DNA of 64,000 bases from an uncultured Eubacteriales bacterium (GCA_934444645.1 CAKSCV010000014.1:1-64000); one strand, 5' to 3'; positions 8,069-17,289 are shown, counted from the stretch's first letter. Notes: generated from the letters alone by a model not told the origin. Made by a program: numbers and translations.

Positions 8069-8713
8069 ATGTTCGAACCGTCCGCCAAGAATGCATATAA
8101 AACCGTCAAAGCACCGGAAAGTCTGAAAAAACGCGTGGAGGAGATGGCGTGTGAGGCTTGTGATAAAGCCGCACGGCAGAATCCGCCGAAAGAAACGGTG
8201 CGTTCGCTTTGGCAAAAAAAGCTGCTTCCTGCCGTCTACACGCTTGCCGCCTGTGCCGCCGCGGTGACGATTTTTTTCGCGTCACACAGACAACTGCCCC
8301 ATGCGCCGGTGGTGCTTGTGGGAGACGAAAATCCGGCACTTGCCGCCGTTGCCGTCGAAAACGGAACGCTCGGCCGCGCCGGAATCAGCGTCTATTCGCT
8401 CGACGTGCCCGAAACTGAAACGGTGAGCCTTGTTTTAACGCTGGAAACCGATAGCGAAACCGAAATTTCCGTGTCACACGGCTTTGTTTCCGATATGCTG
8501 ACCGGCGAACCGGAACAAACGCTCACGTTTTCCGAGGATGCCAAGCTCTTTTGGGATATCGAGGATATCTCACCCGATGAAACCGCGTATCTGACCGTGA
8601 AAAACGCCGAAACCGGAGAAATCTGTTCGGAATACGCCGTTGCAAAGGACGAAGAAACCGACACGTGGTTTATCCGCTTGAATCAAACCGAAGATACAAC
8701 CGAAAAAGAATGA
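8069..8713 (+). CDS. Putative membrane anti-sigma factor
   Basis: A 214-aa protein with a cytoplasmic N-terminal segment of about 50 residues (NAYKTVKAPESLKKRVEEM, the style of short Clostridial anti-sigma domains), one transmembrane helix (about 52-72, YTLAACAAAVTIFFA) and an extracellular beta-rich region of about 140 acidic residues. Immediate co-directional placement after the ECF sigma gene, with its own AAAGGAGGG site, supports the role. No zinc-binding HxxxCxxC motif is present, so it is not a ZAS-type anti-sigma. The function is inferred from topology and context. Confidence 0.65.
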   Translation: MFEPSAKNAYKTVKAPESLKKRVEEMACEACDKAARQNPPKETVRSLWQKKLLPAVYTLAACAAAVTIFFASHRQLPHAPVVLVGDENPALAAVAVENGTLGRAGISVYSLDVPETETVSLVLTLETDSETEISVSHGFVSDMLTGEPEQTLTFSEDAKLFWDIEDISPDETAYLTVKNAETGEICSEYAVAKDEETDTWFIRLNQTEDTTEKE

Positions 8714-8752
8714 ATAAAGAATAAATTTCACATAAGAAAGGAACTACATATC

Positions 8753-9598
8753 ATGAAAAAGAAACTTGCACTCTTGCTTGCCGCTCTCTTAATCACGTCT
8801 GCCGCCGCTTACGGCTGCGCCAAGAAGGACACACCCGATCCGAATCCGGATACCAATATTACATCGCCCTCTGAGGACGGGAAAAACGACCAGAACCAAG
8901 AGAACGGCAAGAATGAATCCGACGGAAAGACGGACGGAAAGACGGACGAAGCGGAAAAAGACGATAAGCCCACAACGGACGATGGCAAAAAGGACGACAC
9001 AAAGCCCGAAGTCAAGCCGGAAACAAAACCGAATAAACCTTCTGACACCGAACAGCCGGAAATTCCCGAGGTTCCGGCTCCCGACGCAGGTCTTCCGGAC
9101 ACAAAGCCCGAAGCCAAGCCGGAAACAAAGCCGGACAACGCCGGTTCGAACGACGCGTCGGTGGATCTTTCCGGCAAAACGGCAGCTGAAATCATCTCGA
9201 TGATCTACGAGAAAAAGCCGGTGGATCTGGATCTCGAAACCGACACACTCGATCTTTCCGACGCGGACGCCGTTAAGCTTATCGCCGGACTTTCGAGCAC
9301 CGACGGCATTAAGGAAATCGCGGTCTCTGAGCCGATGATGGGCTCGCAGGCGTATTCCATGGTGCTTGTGCGCGTGTCCGACAGCGCAAACGCCGCGTCG
9401 GTCGCACAGACCATGAAGGATAACATCAATCCGAGAAAGTGGATCTGCGTGGAGGCTGACGACATCAAGGCTGCCTCCAAGGGCGATCTTGCGCTCTTCT
9501 TCATGGTGGATTCGGAGTTTGCCGATACGGTGACCGCTTCCGAAATCATGGAAGCCTTCAAATCGGTCTGCGGCGGCTCGCTCGATTCCGAAATCTGA
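8753..9598 (+). CDS. Lipoprotein with a Pro/Lys/Glu/Asp-rich spacer
   Basis: 281 aa. The signal peptide ends in a lipobox (AAAYGC, Cys22), so the product should be lipid-anchored outside the membrane. Residues 23-140 are low complexity, made of charged KPE(V/A)KPETKP-type repeats; a ~31-bp DNA repeat encodes two of these (9001-9031 and 9102-9132), and GACGGAAA is tandemly repeated at 8929-8949. The globular C-terminal ~140 residues (from VDLSGKTAAEII, including NPRKWICVEADD) resemble a lipoprotein family common in Clostridia, of unknown role. The spacer may carry the domain through the wall. It lies 39 bp after the anti-sigma gene, so it may share that transcript. Confidence 0.75.
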   Translation: MKKKLALLLAALLITSAAAYGCAKKDTPDPNPDTNITSPSEDGKNDQNQENGKNESDGKTDGKTDEAEKDDKPTTDDGKKDDTKPEVKPETKPNKPSDTEQPEIPEVPAPDAGLPDTKPEAKPETKPDNAGSNDASVDLSGKTAAEIISMIYEKKPVDLDLETDTLDLSDADAVKLIAGLSSTDGIKEIAVSEPMMGSQAYSMVLVRVSDSANAASVAQTMKDNINPRKWICVEADDIKAASKGDLALFFMVDSEFADTVTASEIMEAFKSVCGGSLDSEI

Positions 9599-9613
9599 TT
9601 CCAATAAAAAACG

Positions 9614-9660
9614 AGAGACTGTCAGGCGCTGCAAAAGGCGGTCGGGCAGTCTCTTGTTGT
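9614..9660 (+). terminator. Probable terminator after the sigma/lipoprotein unit
   Basis: AGAGACTG (9614-9621) pairs with CAGTCTCT (9647-9654), followed by TGTTGTT rather than a pure T run. Termination is probably partial, so the O-acetylation pair may still be reached by read-through. Confidence 0.5.
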
Positions 9661-9673
9661 TCAGGAGATACCT

Positions 9674-11077
9674 ATGCTGTTTTCGAGTATTCCGTTTTTA
9701 TATTATTTTCTCCCGATCGTGTTTCTCGTCTATTTTGCCGTGCCGAAAGGCTTCAAAAACTTTGTGCTTCTCATGGCAAGCCTGTTTTTCTACGGCTGCG
9801 GCGAGCCGAAATACCTGATTCTCATGTCGGCTTCGATTCTTATCGGCTATGGCGGCGGTCTTCTTACGGGTCATGCGAAAAAAAAGGGAACAAAACGCGC
9901 ATTTCTGACGCTTTCGGTCGTGCTTCTTGCCGGCCTTTTGGGCTATTTCAAATACGCGGACTTCTTTATCGCCAATTTCAATGCGCTTACCGGACTTTCC
10001 GTGCCGCTGCTGCGCGTAACGCTGCCGATCGGCATCAGCTTCTACACGTTCCAGATCTTAAGCTATGTGATAGACGTTTACTGCGGTGATACGCCGGCGC
10101 AAAAGAATCTTATCACCTTTGCTGCCTATGTCAGTATGTTTCCGCAGCTCATTGCCGGTCCCATCGTACGGTATACCGATGTGGAACGCGAGCTTGAAAC
10201 GCGCACGCATTCGGTGAGCCTTGCGTATGAGGGCGTGCGGCGGTTTTTGATTGGGTTATCCAAAAAAATCCTTCTTGCCAACCTTTTTGCCGAGCTTTGC
10301 GATGCGTTCCGCGCGTCGGACGAAAAATCGGTGCTGTTTCATTGGCTGTATGCCGTCGGTTTTACCATGCTCATCTATTTCGACTTTTCCGGCTACAGCG
10401 ACATGGCCATCGGCCTTGGCAAGATCATGGGCTTCCGTTTTCCGGAAAATTTCAATTATCCGTACTTGTCCGGCAGCGTGACCGAATTTTGGCGGCGCTG
10501 GCATATGACGCTGGGCACATGGTTCCGCGACTATGTGTATATTCCGCTCGGCGGCAACCGCGTTCCGTTCGGCAGATGGATTTTTAATATCGCCGTTGTG
10601 TGGTTTTTAACGGGGTTGTGGCATGGCGCGGCATGGAATTTTGTGCTGTGGGGGCTTGTGTTTGCGGTACTGTTGGTGCTTGAAAAGCTGTTCTTGAAAA
10701 AATGGCTTGAAAAGCTGCCGTCGGTGCTTACGCATTTAGTTGTCATGACGGTTATCATTCTCAGCTTTGTGTTGTTCAATGCGTCGAGTCTTGCAGAAGC
10801 CGGAAGCGATATGGCCGGAATGTTCGGCATTGGCGGTCTTCCGCTTGCAACAGCGGAAACACTGTATTATCTGCGCAGCTATGCCGTCGTTTTCGCACTC
10901 GGCATTGTCGGCTGTACACCGCTTCCGGCAAGCATTGCAAAACGGCTTGCAGGAGGCGCCAAAACGGCAGGTGTGTTCCGTGTGCTTGAGGTGATTGCTC
11001 TTGTCGGTCTTCTTCTTGTATGTACGGCATTTTTGGTGGACGGATCGTTCAATCCGTTCTTGTATTTCCGCTTTTAA
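9674..11077 (+). CDS. MBOAT O-acyltransferase, AlgI-like
   Basis: The 467-aa polytopic membrane protein has the family's usual size. MBOAT features include the N-terminal SSIPFLYYFLPIVFLVYF, LPIGISFYTFQILSYVIDVY, FPQLIAGPIVRY and the segment LTGLWHGAAWNFVLWG holding the essential histidine. AlgI/PatA-type proteins move acetyl groups across the membrane for O-acetylation of extracellular polysaccharide or peptidoglycan. The next gene, 24 bp on from its chosen start, encodes an AlgJ/AlgX-like partner, which fits polysaccharide O-acetylation. The substrate polymer is unknown: no glycan synthesis genes are adjacent. Confidence 0.9.
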   Translation: MLFSSIPFLYYFLPIVFLVYFAVPKGFKNFVLLMASLFFYGCGEPKYLILMSASILIGYGGGLLTGHAKKKGTKRAFLTLSVVLLAGLLGYFKYADFFIANFNALTGLSVPLLRVTLPIGISFYTFQILSYVIDVYCGDTPAQKNLITFAAYVSMFPQLIAGPIVRYTDVERELETRTHSVSLAYEGVRRFLIGLSKKILLANLFAELCDAFRASDEKSVLFHWLYAVGFTMLIYFDFSGYSDMAIGLGKIMGFRFPENFNYPYLSGSVTEFWRRWHMTLGTWFRDYVYIPLGGNRVPFGRWIFNIAVVWFLTGLWHGAAWNFVLWGLVFAVLLVLEKLFLKKWLEKLPSVLTHLVVMTVIILSFVLFNASSLAEAGSDMAGMFGIGGLPLATAETLYYLRSYAVVFALGIVGCTPLPASIAKRLAGGAKTAGVFRVLEVIALVGLLLVCTAFLVDGSFNPFLYFRF

Positions 11078-11101
11078 GGCGTTTTGACAGAGGTGAACCC
11101 T

Positions 11102-12205
11102 ATGAAATTCAACAAACAGACTCTCGGTCTTATGGTTGTCGGCGGCGTGTGGTGTGCGCTGACGGCGGCGTGTATTCTGAAGCCGCAGACCGAAGCCAGC
11201 CTTTCTGAACGCCGGAAGCTGGCGTCGTTTCCCGAAACCAACGCGCAAACGCTTCTCTCCGGGAAATTCATGACCGATTTCGAAACCTATTCGCTCGATC
11301 AGTTTCCGCTTCGCGATTCTTTCCGCACGCTCAAAGCCGTGACCTCCTTCTATGCGCTCGGCAAAAAGGACAACAACGGCATTTACCTTGCGGACGGCTA
11401 TGCGGCAAAGCTGGAATATCCGCTCGATGAAAACTCGGTCACGGCGGCGGCAAAGAAGTTTACGGCTTTGTACGATACCTATATCAAGGATAGCGGCGGA
11501 AAGGTGTATTTGGCTGTCGCGCCGGATAAGGGCTGCTTTTTGGCTGAAAAGAACGGCTATCCGGCACTCGACTATGAAAAAATGCTGTCGCTTGTGCGCG
11601 AGAACATGCCGTTTGCCGAATATATCGACCTGTTTTCCCTTCTGTCGCTTGAGGACTACTACAAGACCGACACGCATTGGCGGCAGGAGAAGATTATTGA
11701 CGCATCGCGCGTGCTTGCATCGGCTATGGGCGGAAAAGGCATCGGCGACTGCACGCTCGGCAAGGCGGACGTGCCGTTTTACGGTGTGTATTACGGTCAG
11801 GCGGCTTTGCCGCTTCCGCCGGAAACATTATATTATGTAACAAACGATGTTTTGGACGGCTGTACCGTGACCAACCTCGAAACCGGCAAAAGCTATACCG
11901 GCACGGTCGATTTTGAAAAGGAGAACGGCAAAGACCCGTATGAGATGTTCCTTTCCGGTGCTTCGCCGCTTATCGTTATCGAGAATCCGAATGCCGAAAC
12001 CGACAAAGAGCTTGTCGTGTTCCGCGATTCCTTCGGCAGCAGCATGGCGCCGCTGCTTGTGAGCGATTACCGCAAGGTGACGCTTGTCGATACGCGCTAT
12101 ATCGCGCCGAAACTGGTCGGGAATTTCGTAAGCTTTGACGGCGCGGACGTGCTTTTCTTATACAGCACGCTCGTTTTGAATCAAAGCGGGGCGTTAAAGA
12201 ATTAG
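11102..12205 (+). CDS. DHHW-family (AlgJ/AlgX-like) O-acetylation protein
   Basis: A 367-aa protein with an N-terminal membrane anchor (LGLMVVGGVWCALTAACIL, about 6-24) and an extracellular SGNH-hydrolase-like domain. The family motif appears as KTDTHWRQ (D-x-HW pair) and the catalytic Ser in VVFRDSFGSSM. Such proteins take acetyl groups from an MBOAT partner and place them on the polymer; the MBOAT gene lies just upstream. ATG 11102 is chosen because AGAGGTG precedes it by 6 nt; an in-frame TTG at 11084 would add six residues and lacks a site. Downstream there is no strong terminator before the str promoter. Confidence 0.85.
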   Translation: MKFNKQTLGLMVVGGVWCALTAACILKPQTEASLSERRKLASFPETNAQTLLSGKFMTDFETYSLDQFPLRDSFRTLKAVTSFYALGKKDNNGIYLADGYAAKLEYPLDENSVTAAAKKFTALYDTYIKDSGGKVYLAVAPDKGCFLAEKNGYPALDYEKMLSLVRENMPFAEYIDLFSLLSLEDYYKTDTHWRQEKIIDASRVLASAMGGKGIGDCTLGKADVPFYGVYYGQAALPLPPETLYYVTNDVLDGCTVTNLETGKSYTGTVDFEKENGKDPYEMFLSGASPLIVIENPNAETDKELVVFRDSFGSSMAPLLVSDYRKVTLVDTRYIAPKLVGNFVSFDGADVLFLYSTLVLNQSGALKN

Positions 12206-12323
12206 ATGCACGCATATTTTCGGAAAAACAGCCCAATGCTATGTGTAAGTTGCACCAATATATGCCGAAAAACAAGGATATATCCGTCAAAACGGAGAAA
12301 TTTTGGGTGAAATCCGAAAATTC

Positions 12324-12352
12324 TTGACAAAAAACAAAAAAGTACGTATAAT
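12324..12352 (+). promoter_or_regulatory. Consensus SigA promoter of the str operon
   Basis: Perfect TTGACA (12324-12329), 17 nt, perfect TATAAT (12347-12352), with an A-rich spacer. This fits high expression and shows that rpsL does not depend on an upstream rpoBC transcript here. Confidence 0.85.
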
Positions 12353-12428
12353 ATATAAGTCGGTTCGTATGCGCTGATTGCGTCATGTCGGCGCAAGACC
12401 GTAATTTTTTATGAAGAGGAGGTGCGGT

Positions 12429-12842
12429 ATGCCAACCTTTAACCAATTAGTAAGAAAAGGACGCGAGGACGCTAAGAAATCCAAGTCTTCCGCTCTTTTG
12501 CACGGCTTCAACACGCTTACCAAGCAGCAGACAGATCTTGCTGCTCCTCAGAAGAGAGGCGTTTGCACGAAGGTGTCCACCAAGACCCCGAAGAAGCCGA
12601 ACTCTGCTTTGAGAAAGATCGCAAGAGTCAGACTTACCAACGGTATCGAAGTTACTTCGTATATTCCGGGTATCGGTCACAACTTGCAGGAACACAGCGT
12701 TGTGCTTATCCGCGGCGGAAGAGTCAAGGACCTTCCTGGTGTGCGTTATCACATCATTCGCGGTACGCTTGATACGCAGGGCGTTGCAAAGAGAAATCAG
12801 TCCCGTTCCAAGTACGGTGCAAAGCGCGAAAAGAAGAAGTAA
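12429..12842 (+). CDS. rpsL: 30S ribosomal protein S12
   Basis: At 137 aa this is the Firmicutes length, with the extra residues between the N-terminal NQLVRKGR and PQKRGVCTKV that separate Gram-positive S12 from the 124-aa E. coli form. The decoding-site loops TPKKPNSALRK and RVKDLPGVRYH are wild type: the lysines whose change gives streptomycin resistance are present. ATG 12429 follows GAGGAGGTG; an earlier in-frame ATG (12411) overlaps that site. First gene of rpsL-rpsG-fusA-tuf. Confidence 0.98.
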   Translation: MPTFNQLVRKGREDAKKSKSSALLHGFNTLTKQQTDLAAPQKRGVCTKVSTKTPKKPNSALRKIARVRLTNGIEVTSYIPGIGHNLQEHSVVLIRGGRVKDLPGVRYHIIRGTLDTQGVAKRNQSRSKYGAKREKKK

Positions 12843-13023
12843 TTCTCCGCACGCTGCCGTAAAAGCGCGTAATGCGCTTGCTTAAAGGTATTTTGAGAGG
12901 CTAAACCGCACAACATATATGAAGCCATATACGGTTTTGCGGTGCGGAACTCGCAAAGTGCTGACGAAAGGTAATCATTTCGAGTACCTGTGAATTCATT
13001 TTTTAGTGAAGGAGGGAAGTATA
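12843..13023 (+). promoter_or_regulatory. rpsL-rpsG spacer with RNA structure
   Basis: This 181-nt spacer is longer than usual. It has a hairpin AAGCGC-GTAAT-GCGCTT (12863-12879) and a larger CCGCA...TGCGG structure around 12905-12945. In other bacteria S7 represses translation by binding this spacer; whether that applies here is inference. No T run follows either hairpin. Confidence 0.35.
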
Positions 13024-13491
13024 GTGCCAAGAAGAGGTTCTGTACCCAAGAGAGACGTACTCCCCGATCCGCTGTACAATTCTAAGCTCGTAACAAAGCT
13101 TATCAATAACATTATGTACGACGGAAAAAAGGGTGTCGCTCAGAAAATCGTATATGACGCATTTGAGATCATCAATCAAAAAGTAGGCGATCCGCTGGAA
13201 AATTTCCAGAAGGCGCTTGAAAACATCATGCCTGTTCTCGAAGTTAAAGCTCGCCGTGTAGGCGGCTCGACTTATCAGGTTCCGATCGAAGTCAGACCTG
13301 AGAGAAGACAGACGCTCGGTTTACGTTGGCTCACGGTTTATTCGCGCGCCAGAAGCGAAAAGAATATGTCTGAACGTCTTGCCGGTGAAATCATCGACGC
13401 TGTCAACGGACTCGGTTCCGCTGTCAAGAAGCGCGAGGATACCCACAAGATGGCAGAAGCAAACAAGGCTTTTGCTCATTACAGATATTAA
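13024..13491 (+). CDS. rpsG: 30S ribosomal protein S7
   Basis: 155 aa with the standard S7 sequence throughout (PRRGSVPKRDVLPDP, RRVGGSTYQVPIEVRPERR, LRWL). It nucleates assembly of the 30S head and contacts E-site tRNA. The start is GTG 13024, giving the conserved MPRRG N-terminus; AAGGAGGG lies upstream. An in-frame GTG at 13006 is inside the leader. The fusA start follows 45 bp after the stop. Confidence 0.98.
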   Translation: MPRRGSVPKRDVLPDPLYNSKLVTKLINNIMYDGKKGVAQKIVYDAFEIINQKVGDPLENFQKALENIMPVLEVKARRVGGSTYQVPIEVRPERRQTLGLRWLTVYSRARSEKNMSERLAGEIIDAVNGLGSAVKKREDTHKMAEANKAFAHYRY

Positions 13492-13536
13492 TTTTTGCTT
13501 TTGCAAAGATCGCGAATAAATTGAAGGAGAAAACAA

Positions 13537-15648
13537 ATGCCGAGAAGTTGTTCACTTGAAAACACAAGAAATATTGGTATCATGGCTCATATCGACGCCG
13601 GTAAAACGACGACGACCGAGCGCATTCTGTTCTATACCGGTAAAAACCATAAAATCGGCGAAACCCATGAGGGCAGTGCCACCATGGACTGGATGGAACA
13701 GGAGCAGGAAAGAGGTATCACCATTACCTCCGCTGCTACCACGTGTTATTGGTCCGGTGAGGAAAAGCAGTATGCACCGCACAGAATCAATATCATCGAT
13801 ACCCCCGGCCACGTTGACTTCACCGTTGAAGTGCAGCGTTCCCTTAAGGTCCTCGATGGCTCTGTAACCGTGTTCTGCGCCAAGGGCGGCGTTGAACCGC
13901 AGTCTGAGACCGTGTGGCGTCAGGCAGATGAGTACCATGTGCCGCGCATGGCGTATATCAACAAAATGGACATCATGGGCGCAAACTTCTACCGTGTTAT
14001 CGATATGATGCACGAGAGACTCCATGCAAACGCCGTGCCGATTCAGCTCCCGATCGGTGCTGAAGATTCCTTTGTCGGTATTATCGACCTCGTTCTTATG
14101 AAGGCTTTTGTCTTCACGAACGACCTCGGTACCGATATTAAGGTTGAAGATATCCCTGCGGATATGAAGGATAAGGCTGAAGAATATCATGCAGCTCTCC
14201 TTGAACACGTTGCTGAAACGGACGAGGCACTGCTTGAAAAATATCTCAGCGGTGAAGAACTCACCGTCGAAGAAATCAAGGGTGCCATCCGCAAGTCTAC
14301 CATCGCAAATACCATGGTTCCCGTGGTTTGCGGTACTTCCTACAGAAACAAGGGCGTGCAGAAGCTGCTTGACGCCATCGTCGACTATATGCCTTCGCCG
14401 CTTGACATTCCTCCGATCAAGGGTATTGATCCGGAGCTTCCCGAAGGTGAAAACGAGACCGTTCGCCATTCTTCCGACGACGAGCCTTTCTCGGCTCTCG
14501 CGTTCAAGATCGCGACCGACCCGTTCATCGGCCGTCTCTGCTTTATCCGCGTTTATTCGGGTACCATCACCGCAGGTTCTACCGTGTACAACTCCAGCAA
14601 GCGCGGTAAGGAACGCTTCGGCCGTATCGTTCTTATGCACGCTAACCACCGCGAAGATGTCGACCAGATCTATGCCGGCGACATCGCAGCCGTTATCGGT
14701 GTAAAGAACACCACTACGGGCGACACGCTCTGCGATGAAAACCATCCTGTTATCCTTGAATCCATGGTGTTCCCGGAACCGGTTATCCGCGTTGCCATTG
14801 AACCCAAGACCAAGGCCGGTCAGGAAAAAATGGGTATCGCACTCTCCAAGCTTGCTGAAGAAGACCCGACCTTCAAGGCTTATACCGATGAAGAAACCGG
14901 TCAGACCATCATCGCCGGTATGGGTGAGCTTCACCTCGAAATCATCGTTGACAGACTGCTTCGCGAATTCAAGGTCGAAGCAAACGTCGGCAAGCCGCAG
15001 GTTTCCTACAAAGAAGCAATCACCAAGAGCACCGATGTGGATATGAAATATGCACGTCAGTCCGGTGGTAAAGGTCAGTACGGTCACGTTAAGATCCATG
15101 TTGAACCCAATGAGCCGGGTGCCGGATACGTCTTTGAAAACAAGGTCGTCGGCGGCGCCATCCCGAAGGAATATATTCCTGCAGTCGATGCCGGTATCCA
15201 GGGTGCTCTCACGAGCGGTGTCCTTGCCGGCTACCAGGTGGTCGATATCAAGGTTACGCTGTACGACGGTTCTTACCACGAAGTCGACTCTTCCGAAATG
15301 GCCTTTAAGATCGCCGGTTCTATGGCTATCAAGGAAGCTCTGCGCAAGGCAGGCTCCATCCTTACCGAACCGATCATGAAGGTTGTTGTCGTTGTCCCGG
15401 ATGATTACATGGGCGACGTTATCGGTGACCTTAACAGCCGCCGCGGCCAGATCCAGGGTATGGATCCGATTGCCGGCGGTCAGCAGATCCGTGCGTTCGT
15501 TCCGCTGTCCAACATGTTCGGTTACGCAACCGACCTTCGTTCCAAGACGCAGGGACGCGGCACGTATGTTATGGAGCCGAGCCACTACGAACAGGTTCCG
15601 AAGAATATTCAGGAAACCATCGTTTCGGAGAGAGGCAAGAAAGAGTAA
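13537..15648 (+). CDS. fusA: Elongation factor G
   Basis: 703 aa, full length. The GTPase motifs are AHIDAGKTTTTE (G1), RGITITSAAT (G2), DTPGHVDF (G3) and NKMD (G4), followed by domains II-V. It drives ribosomal translocation and, with RRF, recycling. AAGGAG is 8 nt upstream. A long antisense reading frame over most of the gene is a codon-bias shadow and not annotated. Confidence 0.98.
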   Translation: MPRSCSLENTRNIGIMAHIDAGKTTTTERILFYTGKNHKIGETHEGSATMDWMEQEQERGITITSAATTCYWSGEEKQYAPHRINIIDTPGHVDFTVEVQRSLKVLDGSVTVFCAKGGVEPQSETVWRQADEYHVPRMAYINKMDIMGANFYRVIDMMHERLHANAVPIQLPIGAEDSFVGIIDLVLMKAFVFTNDLGTDIKVEDIPADMKDKAEEYHAALLEHVAETDEALLEKYLSGEELTVEEIKGAIRKSTIANTMVPVVCGTSYRNKGVQKLLDAIVDYMPSPLDIPPIKGIDPELPEGENETVRHSSDDEPFSALAFKIATDPFIGRLCFIRVYSGTITAGSTVYNSSKRGKERFGRIVLMHANHREDVDQIYAGDIAAVIGVKNTTTGDTLCDENHPVILESMVFPEPVIRVAIEPKTKAGQEKMGIALSKLAEEDPTFKAYTDEETGQTIIAGMGELHLEIIVDRLLREFKVEANVGKPQVSYKEAITKSTDVDMKYARQSGGKGQYGHVKIHVEPNEPGAGYVFENKVVGGAIPKEYIPAVDAGIQGALTSGVLAGYQVVDIKVTLYDGSYHEVDSSEMAFKIAGSMAIKEALRKAGSILTEPIMKVVVVVPDDYMGDVIGDLNSRRGQIQGMDPIAGGQQIRAFVPLSNMFGYATDLRSKTQGRGTYVMEPSHYEQVPKNIQETIVSERGKKE

Positions 15649-15683
15649 TCATGAACAAAGTGTAAAATGTACCGTGCGGTATA

Positions 15684-15712
15684 TTGACACTTCGTTCGAT
15701 TCAAAGTATAAT
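15684..15712 (+). promoter_or_regulatory. Separate consensus promoter for tuf
   Basis: Perfect TTGACA (15684-15689), 17 nt, perfect TATAAT (15707-15712) in the 110-bp fusA-tuf gap. It gives EF-Tu an expression boost independent of the str promoter. Confidence 0.85.
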
Positions 15713-15758
15713 TGAACCAGTAATTAAAACACTTACTATAACACAGGAGGAAATAACA

Positions 15759-16961
15759 ATGGCAAAGGCAAAATTTGAAAGAACAAAGCCCCATGTTAAC
15801 ATTGGTACCATCGGTCACGTTGACCATGGCAAGACCACTCTTACCGCAGCTATCACCAAGACCCTTTCTTTGCAGAACGGTTCGAACGAATTCATGGCTT
15901 ATGATCAGATCGACAACGCTCCGGAAGAAAGAGCAAGAGGTATCACGATCAACACCCGTCACGTTGAGTATGAGACCGCTAAGCGTCACTATGCTCACGT
16001 TGACTGCCCCGGCCATGCTGACTACGTCAAGAACATGATCACCGGTGCTGCTCAGATGGACGGCGCTATCCTCGTTGTTGCCGGTACCGACGGTCCGATG
16101 CAGCAGACTCGTGAACACATCCTTCTCGCCCGTCAGGTTGGCGTTCCTGCAATGGTTGTGTTCCTCAACAAGTGCGACCTCGTTGATGATGCCGAACTTC
16201 TCGACCTCGTCGAAATGGAAACCAGAGACCTTCTCTCTTCCTACGACTTCCCGGGCGACGATATTCCGATCATCCGCGGCAGCGCAAGAGCAGCTCTCGA
16301 CGCTCCCAACGATTTGAGCGACCCGGCTTACAAGCCGATCCTCGAACTCATGGATGCAGTTGATGACTATATTCCGACTCCGGACCGTGCTGCTGACCAG
16401 CCCTTCCTTATGCCTGTCGAAGACGTGTTCTCCATCTCCGGCCGTGGTACTGTTGCTACCGGCCGTGTTGAAAGAGGTCAGGTCAAGATGGCAGACGAAG
16501 TTGAAATCGTCGGCCTCGTTCCCGAAGCTAAGAAGACCACCATTACCGGTATCGAAATGTTCCATAAGATGATGGACTATGCTGAAGCCGGCGATAACAT
16601 CGGCGCTCTGCTTCGCGGTATTGCAAAGAACGAAATCGAAAGAGGACAGGTTCTTGCAAAGCCCGGCACCATCACTCCGCACACCAAGTTCATCGGTCAC
16701 GTTTACGTTCTTACCGAAAAAGAAGGCGGCCGTCATAAGCCCTTCTTCTCGAATTACAGACCGCAGTTCTATTTCAGAACCACCGACGTTACCGGTATCA
16801 TCACCCTTCCGGAAGGCACCGAAATGTGCAACCCGGGCGATAACGTAGATATGAACGTTGAGCTCATCACGCCGATCGCTATGGAAAAGGGTCTTCGTTT
16901 CGCTATTCGTGAAGGCGGCCACACCGTTGGTTCCGGCGTCGTTAGCGAAATCCTTGGCTAA
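15759..16961 (+). CDS. tuf: Elongation factor Tu
   Basis: 400 aa, full length. The GTPase motifs are GHVDHGKTTLT (G1), RGITINTRHVEYE (G2), DCPGHADYV (G3) and NKCD (G4); domains II and III follow, ending in GVVSEILG. It delivers aminoacyl-tRNA to the ribosome. ATG 15759 gives the conserved MAKAKFERTKPHVN start with AGGAGG about 8 nt upstream. Confidence 0.98.
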   Translation: MAKAKFERTKPHVNIGTIGHVDHGKTTLTAAITKTLSLQNGSNEFMAYDQIDNAPEERARGITINTRHVEYETAKRHYAHVDCPGHADYVKNMITGAAQMDGAILVVAGTDGPMQQTREHILLARQVGVPAMVVFLNKCDLVDDAELLDLVEMETRDLLSSYDFPGDDIPIIRGSARAALDAPNDLSDPAYKPILELMDAVDDYIPTPDRAADQPFLMPVEDVFSISGRGTVATGRVERGQVKMADEVEIVGLVPEAKKTTITGIEMFHKMMDYAEAGDNIGALLRGIAKNEIERGQVLAKPGTITPHTKFIGHVYVLTEKEGGRHKPFFSNYRPQFYFRTTDVTGIITLPEGTEMCNPGDNVDMNVELITPIAMEKGLRFAIREGGHTVGSGVVSEILG

Positions 16962-16994
16962 TTTTCAAAATTAACCGACTCCGGTCGGATGCCG

Positions 16995-17024
16995 GAGGTG
17001 CGAACGGATATCCGTTCGCACCTC
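16995..17024. terminator. 30-bp perfect palindrome after tuf
   Basis: GAGGTGCGAACGGAT meets its exact reverse complement with no spacer. As RNA it forms a very stable hairpin about 35 nt after the tuf stop. The following T run is poor (TCGGTGTTGTT), so it may be a terminator or a 3'-end stabiliser for the tuf transcript. Confidence 0.6.
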
Positions 17025-17087
17025 TCGGTGTTGTTCGGCTGCTCTGTGCTTTTTGTGCGGAGTGTCGGACAAATACAATTGAATCAA

Positions 17088-17240
17088 CCATATTTTCAGG
17101 GCAGGGAGCATTTCCCTACCGGCGGTATAGTCCGAGAGCGGAGCGGCGTTTCAAATCTTTTGCGCACCCGCAGATCCGGTGAGTTTGACAAAAAACAATT
17201 CCGGAACCGACAGTATAGTCTGGATAAAGAGAAGATGTGG
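17088..17240 (+). promoter_or_regulatory. FMN riboswitch (RFN element)
   Basis: The conserved RFN blocks appear in order: CAGGGCAGGG, TCCCTACCGGCGGTATAGTC, the CCGAGAGCGGAG segment, a GATCCGGTGAG ... TTCCGGAACCGACAGT block and GTCTGGATAAAGAGAAGAT. Closing helix P1 is formed by CCATATTTTC (17088-17097) and GAAGATGTGG (17231-17240). A terminator and then a riboflavin transporter gene follow, so FMN binding should stop transcription of ribU. Confidence 0.95.
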
Positions 17241-17289
17241 TAAGCGTTATTTAAGCGATTTTGCCGGATAACAGCTTATCGTTTCACGT

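Noticed and set aside
13552..15585. 677-codon open frame antisense to fusA
   Set aside because: It mirrors a highly conserved, codon-biased gene and has no ribosome site or family match.
15609..16922. 437-codon open frame antisense to tuf
   Set aside because: Same codon-bias effect; the + strand is unmistakable EF-Tu.
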